64,000 bases of DNA from Candidatus Marimicrobium litorale (GTDB lineage: Bacteria; Pseudomonadota; Gammaproteobacteria; Pseudomonadales; Halieaceae). This document shows, piece by piece, positions 56,051 to 64,000 of this stretch. The stretch covers positions 3,224,001-3,288,000 of the forward strand of contig NZ_SHNO01000001.1 in NCBI RefSeq assembly GCF_026262645.1, in the 5' to 3' direction. The first letter of the stretch is position 1; each line of letters begins with the position of its first letter. The translations under genes and the position numbers were made by a program. Under the pieces are notes generated by a model. It did no database searches, was not told where the DNA came from, and saw only the letters and a program-made list of their open reading frames with translations.

Positions 56051-56500
56051 TCATAGCGAGTGACGGGGTAACTGGGGCAACGCGGCCGCCTTGATCTCGC
56101 AAAGCTCAATAATATTGGCGATGGGATCATAACCATATATCGTCGAAGCCTGCTCGCCGCAAACAGCATCTCCGATAAAAGTTATGCCATGAGTCCGCAA
56201 CCGGCGCACCTCAGTTTTCATGTGTTAAACCTACAGTGCCATATGAGAGTAACCTTAGTCGCAGAGCCTTGGTCACCTGTATTCAGGCTCGGGGTGGGCA
56301 TATTGCCAGAGCTCAACAAACGCGTTGGGCGCTTTCAGCATCACCATGCGCGCCCTGATAGCGTCCATGCCGATCACGCGGTTTGCCAGCAGGTCATTTT
56401 CTTGCTGCACCGGCTGAAAACTGAACGCGTTGGCCTAGAACGTTACAGCTTCATCTATATGATCAACGCTGATGGCGATGTGATGACTGCCAATGAACAT
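56051..56500 (-). pseudogene. VOC (glyoxalase-like) gene with five in-frame stops
   Basis: Reading ATG 56500 to TGA 56051 in one frame (150 codons) gives a complete VOC-type protein: MFIGSHHIAISVDHIDEAVTF, then ANAFSFQPVQQENDLL, RVIGMDAIRARMVMLKAPNA, FVELWQYAHPEPEYR, then after a degraded patch (PRLCD, GYSHMAL) TEVRRLRTHGITFIGDA and YGYDPIANIIELCEI. Stops break it at 56437 (TAG, where Tyr is usual), 56274 (TGA), 56257 (TAA), 56233 (TAG) and 56227 (TAA). No insertion or deletion is needed. Four of the stops could come from single C-to-T changes of CGA, CAA or CAG. A recent pseudogene; the family often appears near aromatic or steroid pathways. Confidence 0.82.
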
Positions 56501-56595
56501 AATGTGTCATCGACGTAGTCGCCTCAGTAAAAATTTGCTCGTGCAGTGACTATTCTGCTGAGTCCTGTTTAGACTTGCTCCGGAACGGTGAGCGT

Positions 56596-57531
56596 TCAGC
56601 CACCAGATGGTCCAGCCTTCCTAAGTGTCCAGTCTTGCTGTTTCGCCCAATCGGAAAACGGCGTGAGCTTAACGGGTATGCGCCGGAGAACCGGTGCCAT
56701 GTCCACCTGGAAGGGCAGTCCGTCTTGCTCATTGTTATAGATATAGAAGGCGTCGAGCGCGCTGGCATAATCTTCTCTCGACAGGGAAGATACATGCTTG
56801 AATAAATCGTACATCAGTTCGCCATACTTTCGCGGGGTAATGTACTGGTAACGGATGGGCTTGCCTATCGCTTGTGACAGCGCCTCCGCTATATCGAGGG
56901 GGGATAGAGCTTGCGGACCGCCGACTACGATCCGCTCGCCCGCAAGATCATCTCTGTTGAGCGCGGCTATCATGAACTTTGCGACATCGTCCAAACATAT
57001 CCAGTTTGCGCACATGGTTGCTTTGTGAGGATAGCGATAGAGTCCTTCGTGGATCAGCCCCGGTTTCACCCAGTTGGTCAGCAGGTTATCCATGAACAAG
57101 ACCGGACGAATAATCGTGAAGGGGGTTCCACTAACTGCAAAGATATCTTCCCTTACCAAATTGCCATCGTAGTTTGGTTCGCCGCAGGGCGTATCGGGTA
57201 CCCAGGAGCTAGTGTTGTAGACAAGGCGCTCAACGTCAGCTTCTTTGGCGGCTGTCGCTACTCGTGCGATGTGGCTGTTAACGTGCAGTGCGTCCTCAAA
57301 CATTGGATGCGTAAAAAACACTCCCCGAGACCCTGCGCAGGCTCGCACCAGGCTGCTCGTGTCATTGTAATCGGCGAACACCGCGGTAACGCCCGTCAGG
57401 TTTGCACTGCTGTAGGTGTCGGGTGACCGTGTAACTGCCCTGACGCGGTAGCCGCAAGCCACAAGCTGGCGCACCTGAGCCAGCCCTTGTCGCCCGCTGG
57501 CTCCAAACACGGTGATGATATCTTCCGGCAT
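56596..57531 (-). CDS. NmrA-like NAD(P)-binding protein (atypical SDR)
   Basis: 311 residues. N-terminal Rossmann motif ITVFGASGRQGLAQVRQL (GxxGxxG), then VRAVTRSPDTYSS, GVFFTHPMF, VERLVYNTSSWVPD, YDGNLVREDIFAVSGTPFTIIRP and the late DIAEALSQAIGKPIRYQYITP. The usual SDR Tyr-x-x-x-Lys is absent, as in NmrA/HSCARG-type members, which act as redox sensors or as reductases. Function not assignable. No close operon partner; the VOC pseudogene lies directly after it on the same strand. Confidence 0.88.
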   Translation of the reverse strand: MPEDIITVFGASGRQGLAQVRQLVACGYRVRAVTRSPDTYSSANLTGVTAVFADYNDTSSLVRACAGSRGVFFTHPMFEDALHVNSHIARVATAAKEADVERLVYNTSSWVPDTPCGEPNYDGNLVREDIFAVSGTPFTIIRPVLFMDNLLTNWVKPGLIHEGLYRYPHKATMCANWICLDDVAKFMIAALNRDDLAGERIVVGGPQALSPLDIAEALSQAIGKPIRYQYITPRKYGELMYDLFKHVSSLSREDYASALDAFYIYNNEQDGLPFQVDMAPVLRRIPVKLTPFSDWAKQQDWTLRKAGPSGG

Positions 57532-57777
57532 CTTTTTTGCTGGACTCTTGTTTGCTCGGTTTAGTGAGCCTTGTGTCTATTGTGGAACTAATTTCTCGAT
57601 GTGGCCGGCCAATAAGACATTTATTAATCTGCAAGCCAGATGATACTCTCGCCGGAGGTTCAAATACAAACTACTGCGACGGCCGTCAGTGCGGTAATCA
57701 AATGCCTATCGACCCTACACGCTGCACCCCATCATCCTCGTTGACCGCCATTAATCTACCGTGAGATAACGCGCTAT

Positions 57778-58227
57778 ATGAAAACCATTCCTCCAGAGGA
57801 AGAAATCACTGCCCTTGTCGGCCACGAATTCCCCGGTGGCGACTACACCATCGAGCATTGGGAAAACTTTCTGCTTACTGGTTGCACGGGTGCGGATCCA
57901 CTGCCTGATGGCATCGCCCATCCCGTGGCACTATTTCACGTGCCTCTTTACGGCGCCAACACCAGTATCGGTGACATGTTCAAACTGGGCCAGGCCGAGT
58001 CAGACCTTTCAGTTATTCCGGAGTATTACGATTGGGAAATATTCTCTACGTTGCGTGAAGCGGTAAAATACAGGGTGACGGGGAAAATTATTGCGGCGGA
58101 ACGACGTGAGAACAGCCACGGGCAAACCTATGATTGGTTATTATTCCAGTTCGACATGGTCGAGCCCGGTGGCAAATTGGCCGTACGGACGTCTATGGCG
58201 CAGCAATTTACAAGGAATACACTGTGA
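57778..58227 (+). CDS. MaoC-type hydratase subunit, first half
   Basis: 149 residues with a single hot-dog domain of the FAS1-like/MaoC N-terminal dehydratase type (IVGHEFPGGDYTIEHWENFL-like start; FHVPLYGANTSIGDMF; EYYDWEIFSTLREAVKYRVTGKI). It lacks the hydratase Asp/His motif, which is found in the partner gene. Such pairs form heteromeric enoyl-CoA hydratases, as in steroid side-chain degradation (ChsH1/ChsH2) and related pathways. Its stop overlaps the GTG start of the next gene. Confidence 0.82.
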   Translation: MKTIPPEEEITALVGHEFPGGDYTIEHWENFLLTGCTGADPLPDGIAHPVALFHVPLYGANTSIGDMFKLGQAESDLSVIPEYYDWEIFSTLREAVKYRVTGKIIAAERRENSHGQTYDWLLFQFDMVEPGGKLAVRTSMAQQFTRNTL

Positions 58228-58670
58228 CGGTGCCGGTAGAAAGCTATCAGGTCGGCGATTGCATACCGCCATGGGAGATGAAAAGTGTCTCCGCCGAGAA
58301 AATGCGTACGATGGCCGCAATATTACGTGACCCAAACCCACTGCATTGGGACAGGGATGCGGTCGCCGCCCTGCCGGTGGTCGACACCTTGCCCTTCAAA
58401 CTTGGCAGACGAACGATTAACCAAGGTCCGCTGGGGTTGAGCTATATAATTAACATGCTGCACCATTGGATGGGGCCGGAATGCGTCAAGCGCTTCTACA
58501 TCACTTTCCCGCAGGTTGTTCTTGATGAAGACTGCGTGGTCGCCAGAGGGACCATTACCGCTTTGCGAAAGGAGGGTAATAGGCAGCTGGCGGATTGTGA
58601 GGTATGGCTTGAGCATGCTGAAAGAGGCGTCCTGCTGCAGGGTCGTGCAACAGTTCAGTTGTCGGTTTAG
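58224..58670 (+). CDS. MaoC-type hydratase subunit, catalytic half
   Basis: 148 residues beginning at GTG 58224, which overlaps the upstream stop (GTGA) and is preceded by AAGGAATACACT. Hydratase-2 motif LRDPNPLHWDRDAV carries the catalytic Asp and His (about residues 34-39), then FKLGRRTINQGPLGLSYI, MGPECVKRFYITFP and the long last strand. Should hydrate a 2-enoyl-CoA together with the first half. Translational coupling implies a one-to-one complex. Confidence 0.85.
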   Translation: MTVPVESYQVGDCIPPWEMKSVSAEKMRTMAAILRDPNPLHWDRDAVAALPVVDTLPFKLGRRTINQGPLGLSYIINMLHHWMGPECVKRFYITFPQVVLDEDCVVARGTITALRKEGNRQLADCEVWLEHAERGVLLQGRATVQLSV

Positions 58671-59178
58671 GGGTCGCTGACACCGCATTGGTGACGAAAG
58701 TGAAGAATAACGACCGTTGTAAGGCTTGCTGTCGGTGAGGCCAGGAGCCGGTGAGTTGCAGAAAGATTCTGAATATCCTACTTTCGGTGGTACAGACAGA
58801 CCGCGTCAGCCGGACTTAAATGGACTAAAGACATGGTGAAGCCTAACAGCGGATTCACCAGAGGAAAGGTAAGATCGCAGATGGGAATATCCTGCTGAAT
58901 GTCCACGGCGGACTGAAATGATAGCCCCATGATTGTCCGGCTGGCTGTCTATTCAGCCGCCGGCCACTTTTCCGGCGACGATTATGCCGTAGGCGTTGCC
59001 GGCTCTATTTCGATCGACACTGATGCGCGTCAGATAGAGTATTAGACCTTGGGAGTCCGCTTTGGAACAGGGACAAGGATATTTACATGAAATCGTTCAC
59101 CAGATTTAGTGCGACAGGGGGGGTGAAGATGTCCGCACCTTCGATAATGACTGAACATGTATATATTTTGGAGCCACT
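58671..59178. other. Intergenic stretch, no gene seen
   Basis: About 500 bases before the Baeyer-Villiger gene. No convincing frame; the last part is AT-richer (near 59150-59175) and probably promoter. Confidence 0.4.
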
Positions 59179-60960
59179 ATGGATATAGCAGAAACGAAAG
59201 CAAAATATGCAGAGGAGCGTGAGAAGCGGCTGCGCTCTGATGGCAACGATCAGTATTTCCGGATGGCGGAAAACTTTGAAGAGTATCTTGATGACCCCTA
59301 TGTGGAAATTGAGCAGCGTGAAACGAAAAGCGATCATGTCGATGTCGCCTTTGTAGGCGGCGGGTATGCTGGATTAGTAACGGGTGCGCGTCTGGCTGAA
59401 CTTGGAGTGACGAGTTATCGAGTGATTGAAAAGGGCGGCGATTTTGGTGGTACCTGGTATTGGAATCGTTACCCAGGCGCGATGTGTGATACCGCCTCCA
59501 TGATTTATATGCCGCTGTTAGAGGAAACAGGGCATATGCCGCGGGAAAAATACGCAAGAGCACCCGAAATCCTCGAGCACTGCCGGCGGATCGCCACGCA
59601 GTACGATTTGTATGATAAAGCGCTATTTCATACGCGCGTGACGGAGTTGCGTTGGCTTGAAGAGAGCCAGGTTTGGCAAGTAAAGACGGACCGTGGCGAT
59701 GCATTTACCGCGCAGTTTGTGGTGGTGGGAACGGGTCCGTTGCATGTGCCCAAACTGCCTGGCATACCCGGTTTGGATACCTTCAATGGACACTCGTTTC
59801 ACACCAGTCGTTGGGATTACAGCTACACAGGCGGCGACGCTGAAGGCGCGCTCATGGAAGGTTTGACCGATAAGAGGGTTGCCTTGATAGGTACGGGAGC
59901 CACGGCAGTGCAGTGCGTCCCGCATCTTTCGGCAGCGTGTAAAAAAATCTATGTGTGTCAGCGCACGCCTTCCTCCGTGGACGTGCGTAGTAATGAGTCG
60001 ATGAATGCGGATTGGTACAGTGAGAAGACAAACGAACCGGGTTGGCAGAAAACCTGGATGGAAAACTTCACAAAAAACATGTCTGGTGCGTCCGATGGTG
60101 TTGACCTTGTGCAAGATGGCTGGACAGACCTTGCCCGGCGCTTTCTTGGCAAAATCGCTCAATTGCCTGTTGAAGAGCGGGGAGACGTTGTGAAGATGAT
60201 GGAGGCCTATGAAAGCTCCGATTTTGAGAAGATGGACGAAATCCGTGGCAGGGTCGACGAGGTAGTGAGTGATGTAGAAACAGCGGAAAAGCTAAAAGCA
60301 TGGTACCGGCAACTCTGCAAACGCCCATGTTTTCACGACGATTATTTACAATCGTTCAATAACGCATCGACAGTGCTGCTGGATACCGACGGCAAAGGTG
60401 TTGAGCGTATAACGGAAGGCGGTATTGTTGTGAATGGGATCGAGTATCCTGTGGATTGCATTATCTATGCGACAGGTTTTGAAATTGGTACAGAACTGAT
60501 CGACCGTGCTGGTTTCGAGATGATCGGCAGAGAAGAGCTTTCCCTCAGCGACTACTGGAAAAATGGTATGCGCACGCTGCACGGAATTAGTGTTCACAAC
60601 TTCCCCAATGCTTTTCGTGTACAGCCTACGCAGGCTGCAAATTTTATCGCTAACGTTCCGCATAATATTGTTGAGTCGGCCAAGACGATAGCGATGATTA
60701 TTAACCACGTTAGAGCCTCGGGTTTTCAAACAATTGAAGCTACCAAGGAGGCCGAAGACGATTGGCAAGAGTTGCTATCCGGAAGCATGCAGATGCTGGC
60801 GGATCCCAGTTGTACCCCGGGCTATTACAATAATGAAGGACAACCGCTGCCCGATAACGCTGTTGGCTATGTCGGCCATCCCGAGGGCGCTATGGCCTAT
60901 TTCAAGTTCATCGACGGTTGGCGTGAGGCTGGCGACTTTGAGGGCATGAGTGTGAGTTGA
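59179..60960 (+). CDS. Baeyer-Villiger flavin monooxygenase
   Basis: 593 residues, class B flavoprotein (FAD plus NADPH). First Rossmann motif VDVAFVGGGYAGLVTGARLAE (glycines about 59-64), GGTWYWNRYPGAMCDT, the Baeyer-Villiger fingerprint FxGxxxHxxxW as FNGHSFHTSRWDY (about 203-215), second Rossmann VALIGTGATAVQ, and YATGFEIG near the end. The size and the N-terminal helical leader (MDIAETKAKYAEEREKRL) are those of phenylacetone/steroid/cyclohexanone-type enzymes. It inserts oxygen next to a ketone to give an ester or lactone. GGAG lies before ATG 59179. Cytoplasmic. Confidence 0.95.
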   Translation: MDIAETKAKYAEEREKRLRSDGNDQYFRMAENFEEYLDDPYVEIEQRETKSDHVDVAFVGGGYAGLVTGARLAELGVTSYRVIEKGGDFGGTWYWNRYPGAMCDTASMIYMPLLEETGHMPREKYARAPEILEHCRRIATQYDLYDKALFHTRVTELRWLEESQVWQVKTDRGDAFTAQFVVVGTGPLHVPKLPGIPGLDTFNGHSFHTSRWDYSYTGGDAEGALMEGLTDKRVALIGTGATAVQCVPHLSAACKKIYVCQRTPSSVDVRSNESMNADWYSEKTNEPGWQKTWMENFTKNMSGASDGVDLVQDGWTDLARRFLGKIAQLPVEERGDVVKMMEAYESSDFEKMDEIRGRVDEVVSDVETAEKLKAWYRQLCKRPCFHDDYLQSFNNASTVLLDTDGKGVERITEGGIVVNGIEYPVDCIIYATGFEIGTELIDRAGFEMIGREELSLSDYWKNGMRTLHGISVHNFPNAFRVQPTQAANFIANVPHNIVESAKTIAMIINHVRASGFQTIEATKEAEDDWQELLSGSMQMLADPSCTPGYYNNEGQPLPDNAVGYVGHPEGAMAYFKFIDGWREAGDFEGMSVS

Positions 60961-61141
60961 GAGGCTTCTAAATAATGAGGGAAGAGCACTAAATAGCCAG
61001 CACTCAACGCGCGGACAAGGGCCCCGTAAAGCTTCATTGCTCTACTGCGCACACTCACCGAAAAGTTTTCGCCACGATTACGGCAGTCAACAGAGAAACG
61101 TATCAGGCCTCGGCTCTGCAAGGATTTCAACGTAAGCGGAG

Positions 61142-61297
61142 TCAGGCGGTCGTCGATTCTTCGATAGTATTGCGGCTTTGCTTGCAACGCTTGGAACAGT
61201 AGCGGACCTCATGCCAGTCGCGCTGCCACTTGCGTCGCCAGCTAAACGGCCGCTGACAAACCGGGCAAATCTTGGAGGGCAGGTCACGTTTCTTCAC
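61142..61297 (-). CDS. DUF2256 zinc-ribbon-like protein overlapping the photolyase gene
   Basis: 51 residues from GTG 61297: [38 protein letters not shown] and a short polar tail. Two Cys pairs (CPVC and CSKRC) would bind one zinc. The start overlaps the last 14 bases of the photolyase gene, which implies coupled translation. DUF2256 genes are often next to or fused with cryptochrome/photolyase genes; function unknown. Confidence 0.85.
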   Translation of the reverse strand: MKKRDLPSKICPVCQRPFSWRRKWQRDWHEVRYCSKRCKQSRNTIEESTTA

Positions 61298-62606
61298 TGT
61301 CCTGTCCTTGCAAATCGTTGATAGGCCAGTCAGCAGCGTCTGTTACGAAGCGAGGTTGTCTTGGGCGCTCACCGTGCCATTTGCGAGTGAACGTCCCCCT
61401 AGGGTCGTATGTACGACTTTGTTTCTCAATGTCGAAATGGCGACCACCCCTTGGATCTGCGCCGACACCAGCGAGGTACTGCCAGTTGCCATAGTTACAG
61501 GCGACGTCATAGTCGATTAGATGCTTTTCAAAGAACGCCGCTCCGTAACGCCAGTCCAAACACAAGTCATTGACGAGACAGCTTGCTGCAATCTGCCGGC
61601 TCCTGTTGCTGCACCAGCCTGTTGCGACCAGTTGTTGCATGATTGCGTTCACTAGCGGAAAGTCAGTATCGCCCGCACACCAGCGTGCGAAGCTGCGGGG
61701 CTCAAAGGTGCAGAAGTGCAGGTTTTTTTGTGAGGTACTCAGTTTAAACAGGCTGATATCGTCCCGGTAGGCGCGCCAGTGAAAGAACTCGCGCCAAAAT
61801 AATTCGAAAGACAGCCAGTAGGTGGATTCATTCGCGGTTTCGGTATGCTCAAAGTGGGCTATCGCCGCGGCTACTTCTCTGACTGAGAGACAGCCATTGG
61901 CCAGCCAGGGCGATAGAGTGCTTGACCCGGTGAGGGGGTCAAGGCAGTTACGCGTCTGCTTGTACTGCAAAATATCGCGCTGTTCAAACACAAAGCGACG
62001 CAATCTTCGGCGCCCTGAGTGGCTGCCACCGCGAATAGGCAGCGCCGTGTGAGGCCTGACGCCGTTGTCACGTACAGGGTGAAAAAGTGCGGCCGGCGGC
62101 GGTGGTAATTGCGCGGGCGCGTCGATGGGCCCCGGTATCGGAAGCGATTTAACACGCTTGTGAAAAGGCGTGAAATGCGGTGGCAGCGCCTCAAGCTCAA
62201 AGGGCAGCCTGTCTTCATCCAGCAGGGTGCTGGTTTCATACAGCGCCAAAGGCACAGTCAGCCGGCTTTGCAGTCGCTGCACCGTGGTTCGCTCATAGTA
62301 CCCTGGTGTGCGGCTCGCGCCCACTCGGTCAATGCTGTAATCCTCTACCAACCGGGGAAGAATCAATTCGGGTGAGCCATAAACAAGCAGTAGGTCCTGG
62401 CCCAGCTCGGCCAGCTCATCTCTCAAAGACTGCAGGCTTTCCAGCAGAAAGCGCTCACGCTGCTTACCCATTCCGTTGACATTGCACCAGGGTCTGGTGA
62501 TCGGCCAGATGTAAACAAGCAAGAGTGCTTCGCTTTGGAGGTAATGACACAACCCGGGATTGTCGGAGAGGCGAAGATCGTTTCTAAACCAATAAAGAGA
62601 GTTCAT
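61284..62606 (-). CDS. Cry-DASH-like cryptochrome/photolyase
   Basis: 440 residues. N-terminal alpha/beta antenna domain starts [16 protein letters not shown]. The FAD-binding helical part shows [105 protein letters not shown] and a closing FTRKWHG. The VGADPRGGR stretch is typical of Cry-DASH. Uses blue light to repair cyclobutane pyrimidine dimers, in DASH mainly in single-stranded DNA. The antenna pocket is somewhat short, so antenna type is not assigned. Confidence 0.92.
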   Translation of the reverse strand: MNSLYWFRNDLRLSDNPGLCHYLQSEALLLVYIWPITRPWCNVNGMGKQRERFLLESLQSLRDELAELGQDLLLVYGSPELILPRLVEDYSIDRVGASRTPGYYERTTVQRLQSRLTVPLALYETSTLLDEDRLPFELEALPPHFTPFHKRVKSLPIPGPIDAPAQLPPPPAALFHPVRDNGVRPHTALPIRGGSHSGRRRLRRFVFEQRDILQYKQTRNCLDPLTGSSTLSPWLANGCLSVREVAAAIAHFEHTETANESTYWLSFELFWREFFHWRAYRDDISLFKLSTSQKNLHFCTFEPRSFARWCAGDTDFPLVNAIMQQLVATGWCSNRSRQIAASCLVNDLCLDWRYGAAFFEKHLIDYDVACNYGNWQYLAGVGADPRGGRHFDIEKQSRTYDPRGTFTRKWHGERPRQPRFVTDAADWPINDLQGQDSEET

Positions 62607-62712
62607 GTGAATGCTAACGTCGCGAGAAGTTTCGGTTCATGGCATTGTATCCTGTTGTTTATCCCGACTTGCTGCGTCAATTGCACCGGGCACCACGAAT
62701 ACAGTGATGGCG

Positions 62713-62982
62713 TTACACCTGTTTGAGATGCTGCTCAAAAAAATCGCCTTTTTGTTGAGGTGGCAATGCGCGCCGCGCAGGCAGATCAACCGTGTCCTGT
62801 GTACTGATCTCGACACAATGAAAATGCCGATTCTCGCCGCTTTGACGATCTTCAACTACCACCATATTGAGCGCGTCGCAGGTGTCCGCGAAGCGAGCCA
62901 CTGCGGCGTACTTTCCGTTCAAGTAGCCAAGTATCGCGCCGCTCATCAAACAAGCGGCGCAGAGAGTAAGGTAAAGCTTCAT
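62713..62982 (-). CDS. Small exported protein, unrecognised
   Basis: 89 residues from ATG 62982, which has an excellent AAAGGAGG site eight bases upstream. The first 20 residues (MKLYLTLCAACLMSGAILGY) look like a signal or anchor; no clear lipobox spacing, although Cys8 and Cys11 exist. The rest (FADTCDALNMVVVEDRQ, NRHFHCVEIS) has two cysteines that could form a disulfide. Family not recognised. Confidence 0.68.
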   Translation of the reverse strand: MKLYLTLCAACLMSGAILGYLNGKYAAVARFADTCDALNMVVVEDRQSGENRHFHCVEISTQDTVDLPARRALPPQQKGDFFEQHLKQV

Positions 62983-63543
62983 AGTAGCGGCCTCCTTTAA
63001 AGTGCGAATCAGGACCGGGTCAGGCACGTGACTGTGCGTTGTGGAGCATTTATTACTCGTTCAGTGTCATAAACATACGCAGAGAGCGTCCTTGCGGTTC
63101 GCCGAAGCATTTTGGTCTGGTAGGTAATAGCCTGTTGCGAAGCCTTGTCCAGCGGCGGGGCAGCGCTATCTTTGGGCTAGCATGGCGGGGCGATTGACAC
63201 AACTGAGGCATTCATCCACAACAAAGCGCAAAAACGACCGGCTGGAGCACACCACAGCGCAGAGATTATGCGCAGCAATAGCGCAAGGCACCCAGAGCTC
63301 CCCACAAGCGGCCTGGACTTGGCGGTGTGCCGTGCTGAGTGCAGAGTGTTTTGTGCCGGACCAGCCGGACCAGCCGGACTGGGCGAATCGGGCGATGCCA
63401 GAGTTTGGATTTGACTGTCTCGTTTACAGAGGATGCAGGGCATCGGCAGCAGGCGACACCAGCGGTGATCAGGTAATTTTCCACTACTTGACCACCCGGT
63501 CGTTTTATACCCTATACTGATAAAAAATAAAGAGGTGACAGCC
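62983..63543. other. Intergenic stretch with a 9-bp tandem repeat
   Basis: About 560 bases without a convincing gene; frames at 63182-63520 have no recognised domain. Promoter of the TonB receptor should lie near the right end (AT-rich 63505-63530). Confidence 0.4.
63356..63382. repeat. Tandem repeat CCGGACCAG x3
   Basis: Two exact nine-base units and a third with two changes (CCGGACTGG). No function can be read from it. Confidence 0.7.
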
Positions 63544-64000
63544 ATGCTGAAAACAATACCCATCATTGGCTTGCCAGCACTGGCAGCCTGTCTTCTAACC
63601 GCGACAGCTGCTGTTGCACAGGGCACCCTGGAAGAGGTGATTGTAACGGCGGAAAAACGTGAGACCACTCTGCAAGATACGGCCATTGCTGTCAGCGCCT
63701 TTACTCAGCAAGACCTGGAGCGCGGCCTGATTAACAATAATATGGATATTCAAATGGCCGTGCCTAACATGCTGATGAGCAAGGGCTTCTTCACTACGGC
63801 GCAGATATCTATTCGTGGCATCGGCAATCTGGCAGTTGGGCCTGCATCGGATTCGGGCACTGGCGTACATTTCAACGGCGTCTACCTGAACGGCTCGCGC
63901 CTGTTTGAGACCGAGTACTTTGACACCGAGCGCGTAGAGGTGCTGCGCGGGCCGCAGGGCACTTTGTATGGCAGGAATACAACGGCGGGTGTGATAAATG
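63544..64000 (+). CDS. TonB-dependent receptor, N-terminal part (cut by window edge)
   Basis: First 152 residues only. ATG 63544 behind AAGAGGTGACAGCC. Signal peptide about 1-26 (ending AVAQ), TonB-box-like LEEVIVTAEKRE, then the plug with ISIRGIGNLAVGP and VEVLRGPQGTLYGRN. Same family type as the receptor at the left edge, but clearly a different gene. Substrate unknown. Confidence 0.93.
   Translation, partial: MLKTIPIIGLPALAACLLTATAAVAQGTLEEVIVTAEKRETTLQDTAIAVSAFTQQDLERGLINNNMDIQMAVPNMLMSKGFFTTAQISIRGIGNLAVGPASDSGTGVHFNGVYLNGSRLFETEYFDTERVEVLRGPQGTLYGRNTTAGVIN

Noticed and set aside
59623-60162. 179-codon minus-strand frame
   Set aside because: Shadow of the Baeyer-Villiger gene, no family similarity.
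1-64000. CRISPR array, insertion sequence, prophage or integron
   Set aside because: No regularly spaced repeats, transposase, integrase or phage structural genes were seen on either strand.

Overview
The window looks like chromosomal DNA of a free-living Gram-negative marine-type gammaproteobacterium, plausibly of the Halieaceae/Spongiibacteraceae sort (inference from content: TonB receptors, many exported lipoprotein hydrolases, paired cytochromes P450, Cry-DASH photolyase, YpfJ, YjgR, YghU, DsbB). There is no sign of phage, plasmid, insertion sequence, CRISPR, rRNA or tRNA. Genes are mostly single or in very short operons on both strands, with many spacers of 300-650 bp that hold no recognisable gene.

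Layout. 1-9.8 kb: TonB receptor (cut by the left edge) divergent from a TetR regulator, a META-domain lipoprotein, a GH2 glycosidase, a membrane protein, a Coq4-like protein, a cytochrome P450 and a lipoprotein alpha/beta hydrolase. 9.8-19.1 kb: a DapB-like oxidoreductase, YpfJ divergent from the HerA-like ATPase YjgR, DoxX, an LLM-class oxidoreductase, a DUF3604 protein, an 11-residue-repeat lipoprotein and a Nudix hydrolase. 19.2-26.8 kb: exported Ntn hydrolases (penicillin-acylase type, choloylglycine-hydrolase type), an outer-membrane barrel, a GH10 xylanase-like lipoprotein and a deazaflavin-type reductase. 27-40.9 kb: a small membrane protein plus DsbB, an acetate kinase fused to a PduL phosphotransacylase, hydrolases, a second DapB-like enzyme, a LON-domain protein, a VOC protein, an AspT-type transporter, YghU and a SnoaL-like protein. 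41-54.3 kb: carboxylesterase, a second P450, PhoD phosphatase, HSL-type esterase, neutral ceramidase, a sterol-methyltransferase-like enzyme and a large copper-monooxygenase/cytochrome lipoprotein. 54.7-56.5 kb: two adjacent decayed genes (a TylF-like methyltransferase and a VOC protein). 56.6-64 kb: NmrA-type reductase, a split MaoC hydratase, a Baeyer-Villiger monooxygenase, photolyase with an overlapping DUF2256 gene, a small exported protein and a second TonB receptor cut by the right edge.

Read together, the content suggests scavenging of hydrophobic substrates and polymers at the cell surface (esterases, ceramidase, amidases, glycosidases, TonB receptors) followed by intracellular oxidation of alicyclic, steroid- or terpenoid-like compounds (two P450s, BVMO, MaoC pair, DapB-like, LLM and deazaflavin-type enzymes). 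That pathway reading is inference; no complete known pathway is present.

The most unusual items are the acetate kinase-PduL fusion, the lipoprotein combining cytochrome c motifs, a PHM-like copper domain and a Met/His repeat, the sterol-methyltransferase-like gene, the VOC gene carrying five in-frame stops but no frameshift, and the TylF-like gene apparently broken by a deletion between short repeats.
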